Positions 1 to 9,235 of a stretch of 64,000 bases of DNA are shown piece by piece (the stretch's first letter is position 1; every line of letters starts with the position of its first letter). Origin of the DNA: Blastobasis lacticolella (lineage: Eukaryota > Arthropoda > Insecta > Lepidoptera > Blastobasidae); NCBI GenBank assembly GCA_905147135.1, contig LR990060.1, positions 15,082,001 to 15,146,000 on the forward strand. The letters are read 5' to 3'. A program made the position numbers and the translations under genes. A model generated the notes under the pieces. It was not told where the DNA came from. It worked only from the letters and a program-made list of their open reading frames with translations, and searched no databases.

Positions 1-161
1 TGATTGTTTTGGAAAAGTTGGATTATTTGGCTTACGTTTTCGACTTTTAGATTGATCAAATAAAAAATCTAAATCTTTAATAGTATATTTTACACGTTAT
101 TTTCTCGATGAAATCGTTTGGCCAATAAATCTTGATAATTTGTTATTAGAATTAGTTTTGA

Positions 162-300
162 CATTGTCAGACAGTCCACCTGATGGAAAGCGGCCACCGT
201 CGTTCGGTAAATCAGCAACCTAATAGGAGCGGACGCGGTGCTGGCCATTGAGGCCCTACTTCTACTAACGGCACCCGGCTTCGGCACCTTCGCTCAGTAG
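162..300 (-). mobile_element. LINE 3'-end fragment
   Basis: Read on the minus strand this ends in the ...GGRFPSGGLSD tail signature (ccatcaggtgg) that recurs at many LINE 3' ends in this window. It corresponds to the last ~40 codons plus the start of the 3' UTR of a 5'-truncated copy. Similar tails lie near 39380-39520 and 59480-59600. Bases 1-161 to its left are AT-rich with nothing recognisable. Confidence 0.5.
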
Positions 301-430
301 GCCATACATCATTAGAAGTAGATACTTCATTATTACAATTTTGTAATTTGTTCGAACTTAGAAATATATAGCGCCACCTAATAGACAGTATCTGCCTGCC
401 ACTCTAAGGAACCGATTACACCTTTGCTTA

Positions 431-690
431 ATCATCATCACAGCCCATAAAAGTCCACTGCAGGACTTAGGGCCTCTCCCACAAAAAGGGAGGTTATTGC
501 CATAATCTCCACGCTTGGCAGGCGGGTTGGAGATCGCAGTGTTATTATATAACAATGGAAAATGCTGCTGCCCATTTTCCAGTCTACGGAGGCGCTTAGA
601 TCTTTTGCCTCGAAAACATTAGTCGCCTTGTACGACACCCACGAATGTAAGGGGTTGGTGCTATTCTACTCTGCCGGACACCACACGGCC
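431..690 (-). repeat. Family A dispersed repeat, full-length copy
   Basis: This ~260-bp repeat runs, in its own sense, from ggccgtgtggtgtccggcag to gggctgtgatgatga. The internal block ccaacccgcctgccaagcg is the best diagnostic. At least 13 copies lie in this window on both strands. A short GAT/ATC tail and uniform ends suggest a SINE or a LINE-3'-end derivative; no clear Pol III B box is seen, so the class is unresolved. ORFs through it are not genes. Confidence 0.8.
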
Positions 691-708
691 AATCTTATTT
701 AATTTGCT

Positions 709-914
709 TTAAAGATTGCTTAATCCAGTAACCAAATTCATCAGAGAGAAGATAAAAATTGTTATAGTTTCATCATAATCAGATTGGCCATTTCCAAGAA
801 ATTGAAAAATTAGCTTGTATGAAAAGTCCAGTTCCCGTAATTTTTTCGTCATTCCGTCAATATTACAACTACTCTTCCTACATTCTAGCCAAAAGTCCTT
901 CGGATGACTCATCC
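709..914 (-). CDS. Candidate exon or orphan ORF, unknown
   Basis: A 67-codon open frame (MSHPKDFWLECRKSS... to a TAA stop) begins just after a possible acceptor (gttagacag) on the minus strand. The start of the peptide is loosely reminiscent of a Tudor-domain strand, but the similarity is too weak to assign. The composition looks more protein-like than neighbouring random ORFs. No repeat match to it was found elsewhere in the window. It may equally be chance. Confidence 0.18.
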
Positions 915-1280
915 CTGTCTAACCATTACTTATTCCGTAACTTAACTATGGATACGGCTCGAAAGAAATACTTTTCCATTCAGCATTTGTACGCATAACG
1001 TAACAGAAAGAGACGGCAAATACACGTGCACCTGTTGTCAAGAACGGGACAACTCGTAACAGGCGAAAGAGATGGCAATATACATTTCAGCCTGTGTTAG
1101 AAAGTGAGGGGCAGTGCGGTGAGTCACCAAGGAATTCGGTCAAATTTTCAGGACTCCAAGGATGAGTCACGTGACTCAGTTTTCCCGGAATTGTGATAGT
1201 ACTCTAATATTTAAGTGAGAGTGTCTGGCATCTTTTATTGATAATGTTTCTGAGAAGTCTTGGCATTCAAAACATTTGTC
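915..1280. other. Unassigned single-copy-looking DNA
   Basis: No gene or known repeat is recognised here. It contains a 16-bp perfect palindrome (1163-1178) made of an AP-1-like site, a central CACGTG and the mirrored AP-1-like site. Confidence 0.5.
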
Positions 1281-1327
1281 ATCAGGCAGGCTGTAAGCTT
1301 GTTTGTCACCATAGTGGTATAAAAAAA
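1281..1327 (+). mobile_element. LINE family D 3' tail fragment
   Basis: The sequence catcaggcaggctgtaagct followed by tgtttgtcaccatagtggta matches the end of the family D LINE copies near 40670, 58150, 60780 and 63330. Only the last ~45 bp remain. Confidence 0.5.
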
Positions 1328-1360
1328 TCTGTCCAGACTGACTTGTCTTATTTGGAAATT

Positions 1361-2240
1361 CAATTCAATTCAATTCCTTTATTTGCATATAAATATGGTA
1401 CATACAAGGTCTGAATTCTATGAAGTCTCACATATTTAGTCAATTTACATGACATGCAAAAACTTATATTATATATTTATTTGTCATATATTTAACATTA
1501 AATTCTAAAAACTCCTTTATTGTGTAAAATACATACTGCATAAGCCAATCATGCAAAGCCCTTTTAAATTTATGTGGGACTACCTTTTTTATTTCGTTTG
1601 GGATTTTATTAAATATCGTTATACACATATTGTAGCAATTTTTTTTTGAAATAGCGTCGTCTTTGGTTGCGTGTTTATACAAAGTCGATGTGCGTGTCTC
1701 GTACTTCTTGGATATATGTCTTTTTCCGTTTTAAATAATCCTCTATTACACTTAACAAAATAGCATGCCTCCAAAATATACAAGCATGCCAATGGGAGAA
1801 TGTTAGCTTTTTTAAATAACGGTCTACATAATACATATGGTGCTACATTATAAATGGCTCGTATGCACTTCTTTTGCGCTAAAAATGCCTTTTGAACATC
1901 TGTGCTACTTCCCCAGATAATTAATCCGTTATTATCTGGGGATATTATAGTTATACGAGATTGATTCTACATAACCGTAGTATGCGGCTTTGCATGTATC
2001 TATACTAGAAATTCCTTCCAATTTGTAAATTGGATAGGCAAATCTATAAATCCTCTCCTGCACAAACTCAACGTGATTTTTCCATTTCAAACCTTTATCA
2101 ATATCAAATCATGTATTTAAATGGCTAATGTGCAGCAGTATTTATTGAAATTCACATTCAATGTGTTTCTTGTATAATTCAAGACATTTATACACAATAT
2201 ACGTAGCGTGATTGATACGGCAAGTCGTGATTTTGGGCAT
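1361..2240 (-). pseudogene. 5'-truncated LINE, RT C-terminal region, (TTGAA)n tail
   Basis: The minus strand encodes the region downstream of the reverse transcriptase: pieces such as DKGLKWKNHVEFVQ, KAAYYGYVESI, LIIWG and FNKIPNEIKKV, spread over shifted frames with stops. The element ends with AATAAA about 5 bp before a pentanucleotide array (aattc)n at 1361-1380. It is a dead 5'-truncated copy of a CR1/Jockey-like non-LTR element. The left edge is sharp, the right edge approximate. Confidence 0.75.
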
Positions 2241-2411
2241 TATTTGTTCACTAAATAAGACAAGTCAGGGCCCTTCTGATTTTCAATTTCAATAAGGGTA
2301 ATGTATAAGAAAATGTATTAGGATCCTAGGTTTGTGACAGACGTATATATTTTCCGCCCGAAAAAGAAATCGCGTATGTGTTTTAACGATGTCGTGGATG
2401 ATCGTGCAGGC

Positions 2412-2465
2412 CCTTTTTTATGTCATACGTTAGGGAAACAGGCAAGCGGGCCACCTGATTGAAAA
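2412..2465 (-). mobile_element. LINE/family C 3' tail remnant
   Basis: The T-run, tatgtcatacgttagg and caagcgggccacctgat form the same tail as the LINE at 48927-51290 and the family C elements. Only ~50 bp is present. Confidence 0.55.
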
Positions 2466-2573
2466 TGATTGATGACTATCAAATAACTATCATTACATAT
2501 TATATTATATCGTAATAAAAAGAAATTATACACATTCGTAAGCTATTTATCATTGACACGATAAGAAAATTAT

Positions 2574-2735
2574 AAAACAAAGTCCCACGCCGCATCTGTC
2601 TGTCCGTCTGTCTGTTCGCGATAAACTCAAAAACGACTGAACGGATTTTCATGCGTCTTTCACCATTAGATAGAGTGATTCATGAGGAAGGCTTAAGTGC
2701 ATAATTACCCGTGCGAAGCCGTAGCGGATCGTAAG
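2574..2735 (+). mobile_element. Degenerate Helitron-like non-autonomous element
   Basis: It shares the phrase order of the cleaner copies at 7165-7353 and 47046-47231: a gactgaacggatttt-type block, tctttcaccattaga, and ccgtgcgaagccg near the 3' end. The diagnostic 5' TC and 3' CTAG ends are not preserved. Confidence 0.45.
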
Positions 2736-3374
2736 TGAATAAATAATTGCTAAATATCAACTACCTACTCCTCAATACCACATAAATAAAACAAACAATA
2801 ATAAAACATTCCAAAAATACCAGACATCTTTATCACTAGTTTCCTTCCGCTCCAAGATTTAACCGCCACGTCAAACATGGAGGAAAACAAACAGGACAAA
2901 CCCAGCGGCCGATAATTCGCGTTAGGAATACTAAGTGTTACTAAGTGACTGCTGTGAGGAAAAACGTTTGGTTTAACTATGTTTCCGTAAATACAGGAGA
3001 ACTGGAAATACCGAGGGAAACATAATATTTACAATTGATTGGTTTTTTTATCTCTATTTGGGATAATTCACAATTAAGGTGATGTTTTGAACTTAAAATT
3101 ATATTTATCTACACTCATATCGTAATGTTCCAATTACATGTTCGAAAACAGTCGTTTAAGTATACACTTTTTTCACGAGTCTATAAAATTAAAAAAAAAT
3201 TCTTTATTTTACAGCATTTCCCATACTATTTTCATTACAACTGTATCGTAAAATAACTTTTTAATCATTATGCAACACTTTTATATTTTTATTTTTTGTC
3301 GGGCGCCGCCGAGACACGGCGTTATGTAGGCTGAATACTTAGATGTCTTTAACAAATACAATTCAAAATTTAAA
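2736..3374. other. AT-rich interval, nothing recognised
   Basis: No ORF of note, tRNA or familiar repeat. A short GC-rich island near 3300-3325 is too small to interpret. Confidence 0.5.
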
Positions 3375-3545
3375 TTTTCCTGTTTATATTCTGTGTAATT
3401 ATTTTCCCGCTAAACAGAATATTTTTTGTAATTGTCGTAATTTGTGTTTGTGAATGTTTTTTCATATTATAACCAAATAAATAGATAAATGTGAAAGTAG
3501 CAAAGTGAATTTCCCGCCGCTTGATATCCTTGACGCGTAGATACT
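3375..3545 (-). repeat. Dispersed repeat, mate of 35222-35392
   Basis: The reverse complement matches 35222-35392 over ~170 bp, at both nucleotide and apparent peptide level (a shared REIHF..., TFIYLF, HSQTQI-like run). It is therefore an unidentified transposon remnant, not a gene. A family E LINE end is inserted just to the right. Confidence 0.6.
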
Positions 3546-3577
3546 CGTACAACAGAACTGCTAAGTTGAGAAAATTA

Positions 3578-3935
3578 TAGTTTTTTTTTTTTAAGACTAT
3601 CCAGGCATTTGACCGCCATCTCACCTGGTGGTAAGTGACGATGCGGTCGAAGATGGAGCATGCCTGTCTAGGAACAGCCTATTCACTCTAGCCTTGAAGG
3701 CGTCCAGATTATAGTGATCAGGGAACACACTCGCAGGCAACGCGTTCTATTCCTTAGCCGTTCGCATTATAAAGGTTGAACCAAAGCGGCGTGCGGATAG
3801 CTGGAAGATCCACGACGTAAGGATGAAGCGTTCCCGCGGATCGCGTCTCCCGAAAGGGGCCGGCTCAATAATCTTGTGCAACTGCGTCACTCTCCGAAAT
3901 GCAACTTGCAAGACGGACATCTAATTTTTAAGTTG
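3578..3935 (-). pseudogene. LINE family E 3' end, poly(A)-tailed
   Basis: A poly(T) tract at 3578 marks the 3' end of a minus-strand LINE fragment. The sequence resembles 52415-52690 and includes a single copy of the 75-bp coding segment ([21 protein letters not shown]) that is expanded to 11 units at 13291-14115. Stops and a frameshift show it is dead. It is the best local guide to the pre-expansion state of that minisatellite. Confidence 0.75.
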
Positions 3936-4394
3936 AAAATGCAAATTTATAACCGTTCCATTCAAAAATAGGGCCCTAGGGTATTGCCTCGCTAGATAGC
4001 GATGTCAGAAAGTCATAAAAATGTCTCAAGTCTCGTGTCGTGACCATGGCAATGACGCAGGTTCATACCCCAGTACGGGACAGTACCTCAGGGTATTTTT
4101 TCCTGATCTACGTACAGATTATTTTATAACTAAGCTGCCTACGTGCTATACGCCAGAGGAAAAGATAGAGAGGAAATCTGTTTTGTATCTATCTCATAAA
4201 TCTAGCTGGCCCGCAACTTCGTTCGCGTGTTGTCCCACCCTATGGACCTTGCTTTTGAATAACTCTATCTATTTTTGAAATCCGCATTCAAATCCTAAGC
4301 GTAGTTTACAAGATCTAAGCATACATCATACATACCATCTACTTACTTTACATTGGGACAGACGGCGGGAAGCGACCTTGTTTTATGTCCGAAG
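3936..4394. other. Unassigned interval
   Basis: Open frames of up to 85 codons occur at 4021-4278 but resemble no family I know and show no splice context. Nothing else is recognised. Confidence 0.4.
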
Positions 4395-4515
4395 CGAATG
4401 ACCTTGGTTATCTCTTCGAAAATGGTATTAGGAGCCACACCTAAGAAGCGGCGAGCTCGTTGCGGTGCTGAAGTTCGACTAGGTTTAAAGTACAAAACGG
4501 TCACCCATCGAGTTA
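4395..4515 (-). repeat. 5S-like SINE family, 3' portion
   Basis: Matches the reverse complement of 26465-26575, including gagctcgttgcggtgctgaa and ggtcacccatcgagtt. The 5S-like internal-promoter part is missing or diverged. Confidence 0.55.
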
Positions 4516-4544
4516 GCGAACATTGGGAACATTTTTTTAATGCA

Positions 4545-5050
4545 ACTCAGCGACAAACGAGCAGACAGCACATATGATGTTAAGTGATATAATTGTCGCC
4601 CATAACATCTACATCTTGTCACTGTGAGGACTAAGATGAAATGCCTCATGCCTGTGATTACGCTGGCTATCTTATCCTTGAAACCGGAACACAACAATGC
4701 AAGCATAGTTGCTTGGCGGCAGAAATAGGTAAGGCGGTGGTAAATAAAATAAAAATAAATATTCGTGGACAAATTCACACAGCGCCATCTAGCCCCAAAC
4801 TAAGCAAAGCTTGTGCTATGGGTGCTAGATAACTGATATACTACTTAAATACTTTTAAATACATACTTATTATACATAGAACACCCAGACCCGTAACAGA
4901 AATTAAAATTCATCATTTCAATTTCTGCCCGGCCGGGAATCGAACCCGGGAGCTCTTGCGTGGCAGACCGGCATGTTAACCATTGAACCACTCAGGTCGT
5001 CACCCACTCACCCAGGCGGACTCCTCAGGCTTGACAGAGTCCTGCCACCT
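4545..5050 (-). mobile_element. Family K LINE/SINE-like repeat interrupted by SINE S2
   Basis: Family K is recognised by tgaggactaagatgaaatgc, ccggaacacaacaatgcaag, gcagaaataggtaaggcggt and then cccaggcggactcctcaggc. Here the last two blocks are separated by 261 bp of SINE S2 (4741-5001). Other K copies near 27003-27600 and 42240-42365 show the blocks adjacent, or split by a different element. Confidence 0.7.
4741..5001 (-). mobile_element. tRNA-derived SINE S2, full length
   Basis: In minus-strand sense the element starts with a tRNA-Gly-like head (gacgacctgagtggttcaat, anticodon-loop-like ctgccacg, B box gggttcgattccc). A body with an acgggtctgggtgttctat block follows, then a TAAA-rich 3' end. 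It is inserted in family K. The head is far from a foldable tRNA, so this is a SINE and not a tRNA gene. Confidence 0.85.
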
Positions 5051-5112
5051 GATTGCTTAACCTTGGTTATCGGTCTGACAAGCACGCTGCCGCTAGACCA
5101 TTACCGCCGCCA
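5051..5112 (-). repeat. 5S/tRNA-like SINE head fragment
   Basis: The minus strand reads ggtctagcggcagcgtgctt, then agaccgataaccaaggttaagca. This matches the head of the 5S-like family at 26395-26480 and 62500-62565. It abuts the ETFBKMT donor side intron. Confidence 0.5.
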
Positions 5113-5161
5113 TATGTTGTTTTTGTACCTTGACATATCGTAGTATCTTTGACATGCTCAC

Positions 5162-5346
5162 CTGGCAGTAGCCTGTCCGCCAGGCCAGTAGAACGCCCAG
5201 AACGGGTCTCGGAAAGGGCCTTCACTCTCCTTGGCAGTCCAGAGCTCGCATTCCGGCGTGATGAGACGCAGGGCCAGCGAGGGGGTGAGGTGGCGCCGGG
5301 AGGGGCGCGTGTGGGATAAGATCAGCTGACGGATTGATGACATCGT
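5162..5346 (-). CDS. ETFBKMT: ETFBKMT (METTL20-like) internal exon
   Basis: This exon encodes ~61 residues including HLTPSLALRLITPECELW and DPFWAFYWPGGQATAR. I recognise the YWPGGQA block, just before the SAM-binding fold, as typical of the mitochondrial lysine methyltransferase that trimethylates the beta subunit of electron transfer flavoprotein. It is bounded by a likely acceptor (tttctcccaccag|acgatg) and a consensus donor (gccag|gtgagc), and ends two bases into a codon. An ATG at 5343 could be internal or the start if upstream exons are non-coding. The exon is locally GC-rich against AT-rich intron. The next exon, with the Rossmann glycine loop, should lie to the left; I see no candidate down to base 1, so the intron is probably over 5 kb and full of transposons. 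An isolated or dead exon is possible but unlikely given the intact frame and sites. Confidence 0.8.
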
Positions 5347-5640
5347 CTGGTGGGAGAAATTTTTGGGTGAATTATTTGCAGGAAGTCAGTAAGAAGGAGC
5401 ATTCCCGGAGTAGTATTTTATTTTATTTACTTAAGGAAAACCAACAGCAATGATTACAATATAAAATAACACTAGCTGCACAGAGCCAATTACAGGTTTC
5501 CACCGATAGACATTGGATCAACTAATACATACTTAACTAAAAGTTAAGCATTCCGAGCAGTCTTTAAGATTACAAATTCAAACTTAAACTAAAATATACC
5601 TACAATACCCGAAAGTACCATACCCAACTTCGGTAATGTC
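5347..5640. other. Putative upstream intron of ETFBKMT, AT-rich
   Basis: No upstream coding exon is recognised here. The sequence is AT-rich and featureless apart from the pyrimidine-rich acceptor next to the exon. Confidence 0.4.
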
Positions 5641-5825
5641 CGCACAATTGAAGTCGTAATGCCTTTTACAAACGCTGCATTTCACTTGTACATTTTATAT
5701 AAATTGATGCGGTGCCGGCCTTTGAAGCACTTGTAGACATGCCTTTTGAAGTTGCAGATGTCCTGACGACAGTGGCTGCTTTCCATCAGCCGGATCGTCG
5801 TATCGTTTGCCTCCCTAGGTAATAA
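5640..5825 (+). mobile_element. LINE 3'-end remnant
   Basis: Contains the recurrent tail theme (aagttgcagatgtcctgacg then ggctgctttccatcag), comparable to 39400-39520 and 59480-59600. No open frame survives. Confidence 0.45.
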
Positions 5826-6119
5826 TATAAAAAGGCCACAAGGTTTTTATAAATTATTGTTAGTAAGGCTAGTGTTTCCCGAGCGCACCCCAGCGCGCTT
5901 TAAAGAAACGTAGTTTGATCATATACCTATTCAATATTACGATATCAAAGTCAATGAAATTTTGTAAGCTGATCCAGAAACCAATATCGATTTGCGTTAA
6001 AATGTGTCGTTTCAAAGTTGCACGTAATTTTTACACGGACGGGCCACCTGATTATAATGATTTTAAAGTATGGAAATCTTAAATAACGTGTAACTTTGAT
6101 ACAATATACTCCTTTTAAA

Positions 6120-6245
6120 ATGCTTTTTTTCTGGTTCGGAAAGAAGGGCGTGCGAACTTTCCGGTTCATTGCATTCGACCGCGAGTTCTCGGACAGTTGC
6201 TATTTCTGTTCATTCTCGAGAATATGTGCGTTATTTTAAGAGACG
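6120..6245 (+). repeat. Left copy of a ~125-bp direct duplication
   Basis: Nearly the same sequence recurs at 6940-7065 (shared gcgtgcgaactttccggttc and gctatttctgttcattctcg). The two copies bracket the S1/S2 SINE nest. No third copy was noticed in the window. Confidence 0.75.
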
Positions 6246-6254
6246 ACCTTGAGT

Positions 6255-6936
6255 AATCGCGTTCGCGGCGTTAATGTGCCGGTTGCAATGTGCTTTCGCG
6301 CACGAGTCGAGTTCGCGTCTTGACAATGATCCAGAAATTGGTAGTACAGGTAATTACAGTGTAGAGACTCCCATCTGACCTGCATGACCTTGCTACTTGG
6401 GGAATCTGACCAGGTTCACGGTTACACATTGAGTCGCCTGTGCAGGTTTTATCACGATGTTTTCTCTCACCGTAAGAGCATTGGTCAGTATTCAATTAAT
6501 GAATGCATATAGGTAGGTAATTCAGAAAAGAGTCATTATAAATAAATAATAAATAGATATTCGTGGACAAATTCACACAGCGCCATCTAGCCCCAAAGTA
6601 AGCAAAGCTTGTGTTATGGGTGCTAGATAACTGATAAACTACTTAAATACTTTTTAAATACTTATTATAGATAAATACATACTTACATATAAATACATAC
6701 TTATTATAGAACACCCAGACCCGTAACAGAAATTAAAATTCATCATTTCAATTTCTGCCCGGCCGGGAATCGAACCCGGGACCTCTTGCGTGGCAGACCG
6801 GCATGTTAACCATTGAACCACTCAGGTCGTCAAATTTTACGCGGTCATTGGTACGCGGTGGGATTCGAATCCGGTACCTCTTGCTTACGAGTCGGATACC
6901 GTAACCGCTCGGCCACCGACGCTCCTATTAACCTTT
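6255..6936 (-). mobile_element. tRNA-derived SINE S1, split by SINE S2
   Basis: S1 runs in minus sense from a tRNA-like head (gccgagcggttacggtatcc, B box ggattcgaatccc; 6840-6936) to a body with ggttttatcacgatgttttc and a tgatccag... 3' part (6255-6537). The two halves, contiguous in other copies, are separated here by S2 at 6538-6831. Confidence 0.8.
6538..6831 (-). mobile_element. tRNA-derived SINE S2 nested in S1
   Basis: Close match to 4741-5001 across the whole length, including ccgggttcgattcccggcc read on the minus strand. An extra duplicated stretch (aaatacatacttattata twice, ~6656-6710) lengthens it. gtcatt occurs on both sides and may be part of the target duplication. Confidence 0.85.
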
Positions 6937-6939
6937 ACG

Positions 6940-7065
6940 TTTTGGTTCGGAATGAAGGACGTGCGAACTTTCCGGTTCATTGCATTGGACCGTGATTTCT
7001 CGGACAGTAGCTATTTCTGTTCATTCTCGCGAACGATATTTGTTCGTTATTTTTAGAGTCGACAC
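6940..7065 (+). repeat. Right copy of the ~125-bp direct duplication
   Basis: Partner of 6120-6245. Identity is high, with scattered substitutions and a few small indels near the right end. Confidence 0.75.
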
Positions 7066-7164
7066 AGAGTGAATACGTAATACATGTTCGGGTGCATTTA
7101 TTTATTTAAATCAGCAAATGTTCGATTTGAAATTCAAATTTTTTTAATAATTAAATTAATTTAA

Positions 7165-7353
7165 TCAATACTAATATTATAAAGAGGAAAGGTATGATTT
7201 TTTGTTTGTTTGTTTGTTTGATTGAATAGGCTTCGAAACTACTGGACCGATTTCAAAAATTCTTTCACCGTTGGGAAGCTACACTATCCCCGGGTGACAT
7301 AGGCTATATATCCGTGTACCCGTAGTGGACCTGTGCGAAGCCGGGGCGTCTGC
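7165..7353 (+). mobile_element. Helitron-like non-autonomous element
   Basis: Begins with a TC in an AT context (aTCaatactaatattataaag) and carries actggaccgatttcaaaaat, the block around tgggaagctacactatcccc, and gtgcgaagccggggcg. The 3' CTAG of the sister copy at 47046-47231 is mutated here. Confidence 0.65.
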
Positions 7354-7374
7354 ATTATTTAATTTTGTTTTAAA

Positions 7375-7569
7375 TACATACTTATTATACATACTACGCC
7401 CTGACCCGTAATTTTATTAAAATTCAAAATTTTAAATAGAATAGAATAGAATAGAATTGTCTTTATTGTTAAGCTGTGTATACAGGTATGAAGATGTTAT
7501 TAATTTCTGCTAGGCCGGGTTTTAAACCCGGCGACCAGCATGTTTACCAATTGAACCACTCAGTTCGTC
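7375..7569 (-). mobile_element. Degenerate SINE S2 with a LINE-tail insertion
   Basis: The S2 head (gccgggttttaaacccggc, ttgaaccactcagttcgtc) and the tail block ctgacccgtaattttatt are recognisable. They are split at 7433-7500 by a (TTCTA)n-tailed, AATAAA-bearing LINE stub of ~65 bp. Confidence 0.65.
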
Positions 7570-7735
7570 GTTATTGCGAAGGACATTAAATATCTCTTAC
7601 AACCGTCAAAGAGGATAGTAGGAACAAAACACACAGTGACATGTTGGCCGCCCCAGGACCGGAGCACATCCACCCCACGCTGACAACGGTCGGATTGTAT
7701 CCGACAATACCATACATTGATTTCTCATTATAGAC
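7570..7735 (-). mobile_element. LINE family G 3' UTR fragment
   Basis: Shares gaaggacattaaatatctct, the run of aaccgtcaaagaggat, acacacagtgaca and the ccccacgctgac block with 15744-16190 and 56287-56690. Its tail end appears replaced by the S2 insertion. Confidence 0.6.
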
Positions 7736-8128
7736 TAAACCTAATTTTTTTATAAGTTTTTCGCCTGTTGTACTCTCCTCTCCAAAATCTAAGACAATCT
7801 AAGGTCTTTCATTCATATAATTCATCTGGAAGATGAATTTTTCTAACAATACAAGTTATATATTAAAAATTTTGTGCAAATACCAGGCTACTTCACTTGG
7901 ACGTTCTTGCTTACCGAAAAGTATATATTTTACAAAACTTATTTCGTAAGAGGAAAAAGTAATTGGTTTTGACGTCTATAAATCTGTGCTCTGTGTTTTA
8001 TTTCAAGGTAACTGGACAAAATTAGAACTTCAGTGATTCTGTTATTAACTGAAATAATAATGTAAATTGTAGGTTACCTACGGACTGTTTCGGCGAAGAT
8101 CAATTTTCCGTAAGGATGAATATAATAA
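7736..8128. other. AT-rich interval, nothing recognised
   Basis: No ORF, hairpin or familiar repeat could be supported. Confidence 0.45.
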
Positions 8129-8558
8129 CGAAATTAAATTGGACTCCGTACAGAGATGCGCCGTACGAATTGTCGATAATCCCATACAAACAAGCAAGTT
8201 AGAACCACTGGCTAACCGAAGGGACTTTGGCTCCCTGTGTGTGTGTACAATGGGGAGTGTTCCGAGGAACTGGTGCCCACAGCACAATTCCGTCATCGCA
8301 CCATCCCCACTACGTAGACCCTCTGTTGGTCACCATGAGAAGGCTCTCGCTCGTACGATTCGGATGTGGAATGAGCTCCCAGCCACAGTGTTTCCTTTGG
8401 ACTATGACATGGGATCGTTCAAGAGGTATATTAGAGGTCTCTTCAGAGGCGGGCAACGCATTGGTGACTCCCTTGGTGTTGCTGATGTCCATAGGCGGCG
8501 GTGACCACTTTCCATCAGGTGGCCCGCAAGCCTGTTTGTCTGCCGGATAACATAAAAA
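8129..8558 (+). pseudogene. 5'-truncated copy of the 48927-51290 LINE
   Basis: Aligns with the last ~430 bp of the LINE at 48927-51290: DSVQRCAVRIV, KLEPLANRRDFGSLCV, ARTIRMWNELPATVFPLDYD and GVADVHRRR, then the 3' UTR tccatcaggtggcccgc. A small internal deletion removes the FYRLY-type block and shifts frame, so it is dead. The 5' truncation falls just before the VQRRAVRIV motif. Confidence 0.85.
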
Positions 8559-8618
8559 ATAAGTAGGTTTTAAATACAAATAAGTTTTTAGATTTAGAAA
8601 TGTTCAATGTAAGTATTA

Positions 8619-8935
8619 TCTTGGTGGTTCAATGGTCAACATGGCAGTCAGCCACGCAAGATTATTATGTCGTGGCGTCCTTTGTAATAAATATTTTCTT
8701 TCTTTCTTTCTTTCTTTCTTTCAAGAGGACCCGGGTTCGAATCCCGGCCGAACAGAAATTTAAATGATGAATTTAAATTTCTGTTACGGGTCTGGGTGTT
8801 CTATTATAAGTATGTATTTTAAACTATATAAGTAGTATATCAATTCTCTAGCACCCAAAGCACAAGCTTTGCTTAGTTTGGGGCTAGATGGCGTTGTGTG
8901 AATTTGTCCAGGATTATTTATTTATTTATTATGAG
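8619..8935 (+). mobile_element. SINE S2 with a (CTTT)n-tailed insertion
   Basis: A plus-strand S2 copy: head ggtggttcaatggtcaacat, B box gggttcgaatccc, body ctgttacgggtctgggtgtt, 3' end rich in TTTA. At 8662-8721 it is interrupted by a ~60-bp element 3' end (tgtcgtggcgtcctttgtaa then (CTTT)n) flanked by caaga on both sides. The same stub occurs at 36010-36060 and 54470-54520. Confidence 0.85.
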
Positions 8936-9104
8936 TATTATGATGTTGAAATAAATAATGTCTATGTCTATATCTAAATCACCTTCAAAGCACAGGGCCT
9001 TAATCTCGCTGAAGTTGAACGGTTTTACAATTTGAATGGAACTGTTTTGGTTTTAGTACTTAAATACGTTGTAAAAAATTGGTAGCCAGCGACATTACAG
9101 GCAT

Positions 9105-9235
9105 AAGGCATTTCATCTTACGCCTCACAGTGACAACGCACCTGCGGTTCTGCATTTTTATTACCTGCAACCTAAATGTATGAATTGTAGATGTTATGGG
9201 CGACAGTTACCACTTACCGTCAGGTAGGCTGTCTT
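9105..9235 (+). repeat. Family K copy
   Basis: Carries ggcatttcatcttacgcctc, gacaacgcacctgcggttct and gttatgggcgacagttacca in the sense orientation of K. A family C element starts where K's tail would be. Confidence 0.6.

Noticed and set aside
438..638. Recurring ~65-codon ORF (MSYKATNVFEAKDLS...) seen at several loci
   Set aside because: It lies in family A, which has no frame conserved across its copies.
4926..5001. tRNA-Gly-like sequence
   Set aside because: The acceptor ends do not pair and a SINE body follows; other copies at 6757-6831 and 8619 show it is the S2 head.
6840..6936. tRNA-like sequence with CGT in the loop
   Set aside because: Head of SINE S1; it lacks a proper acceptor stem and is repeated with the same body elsewhere.
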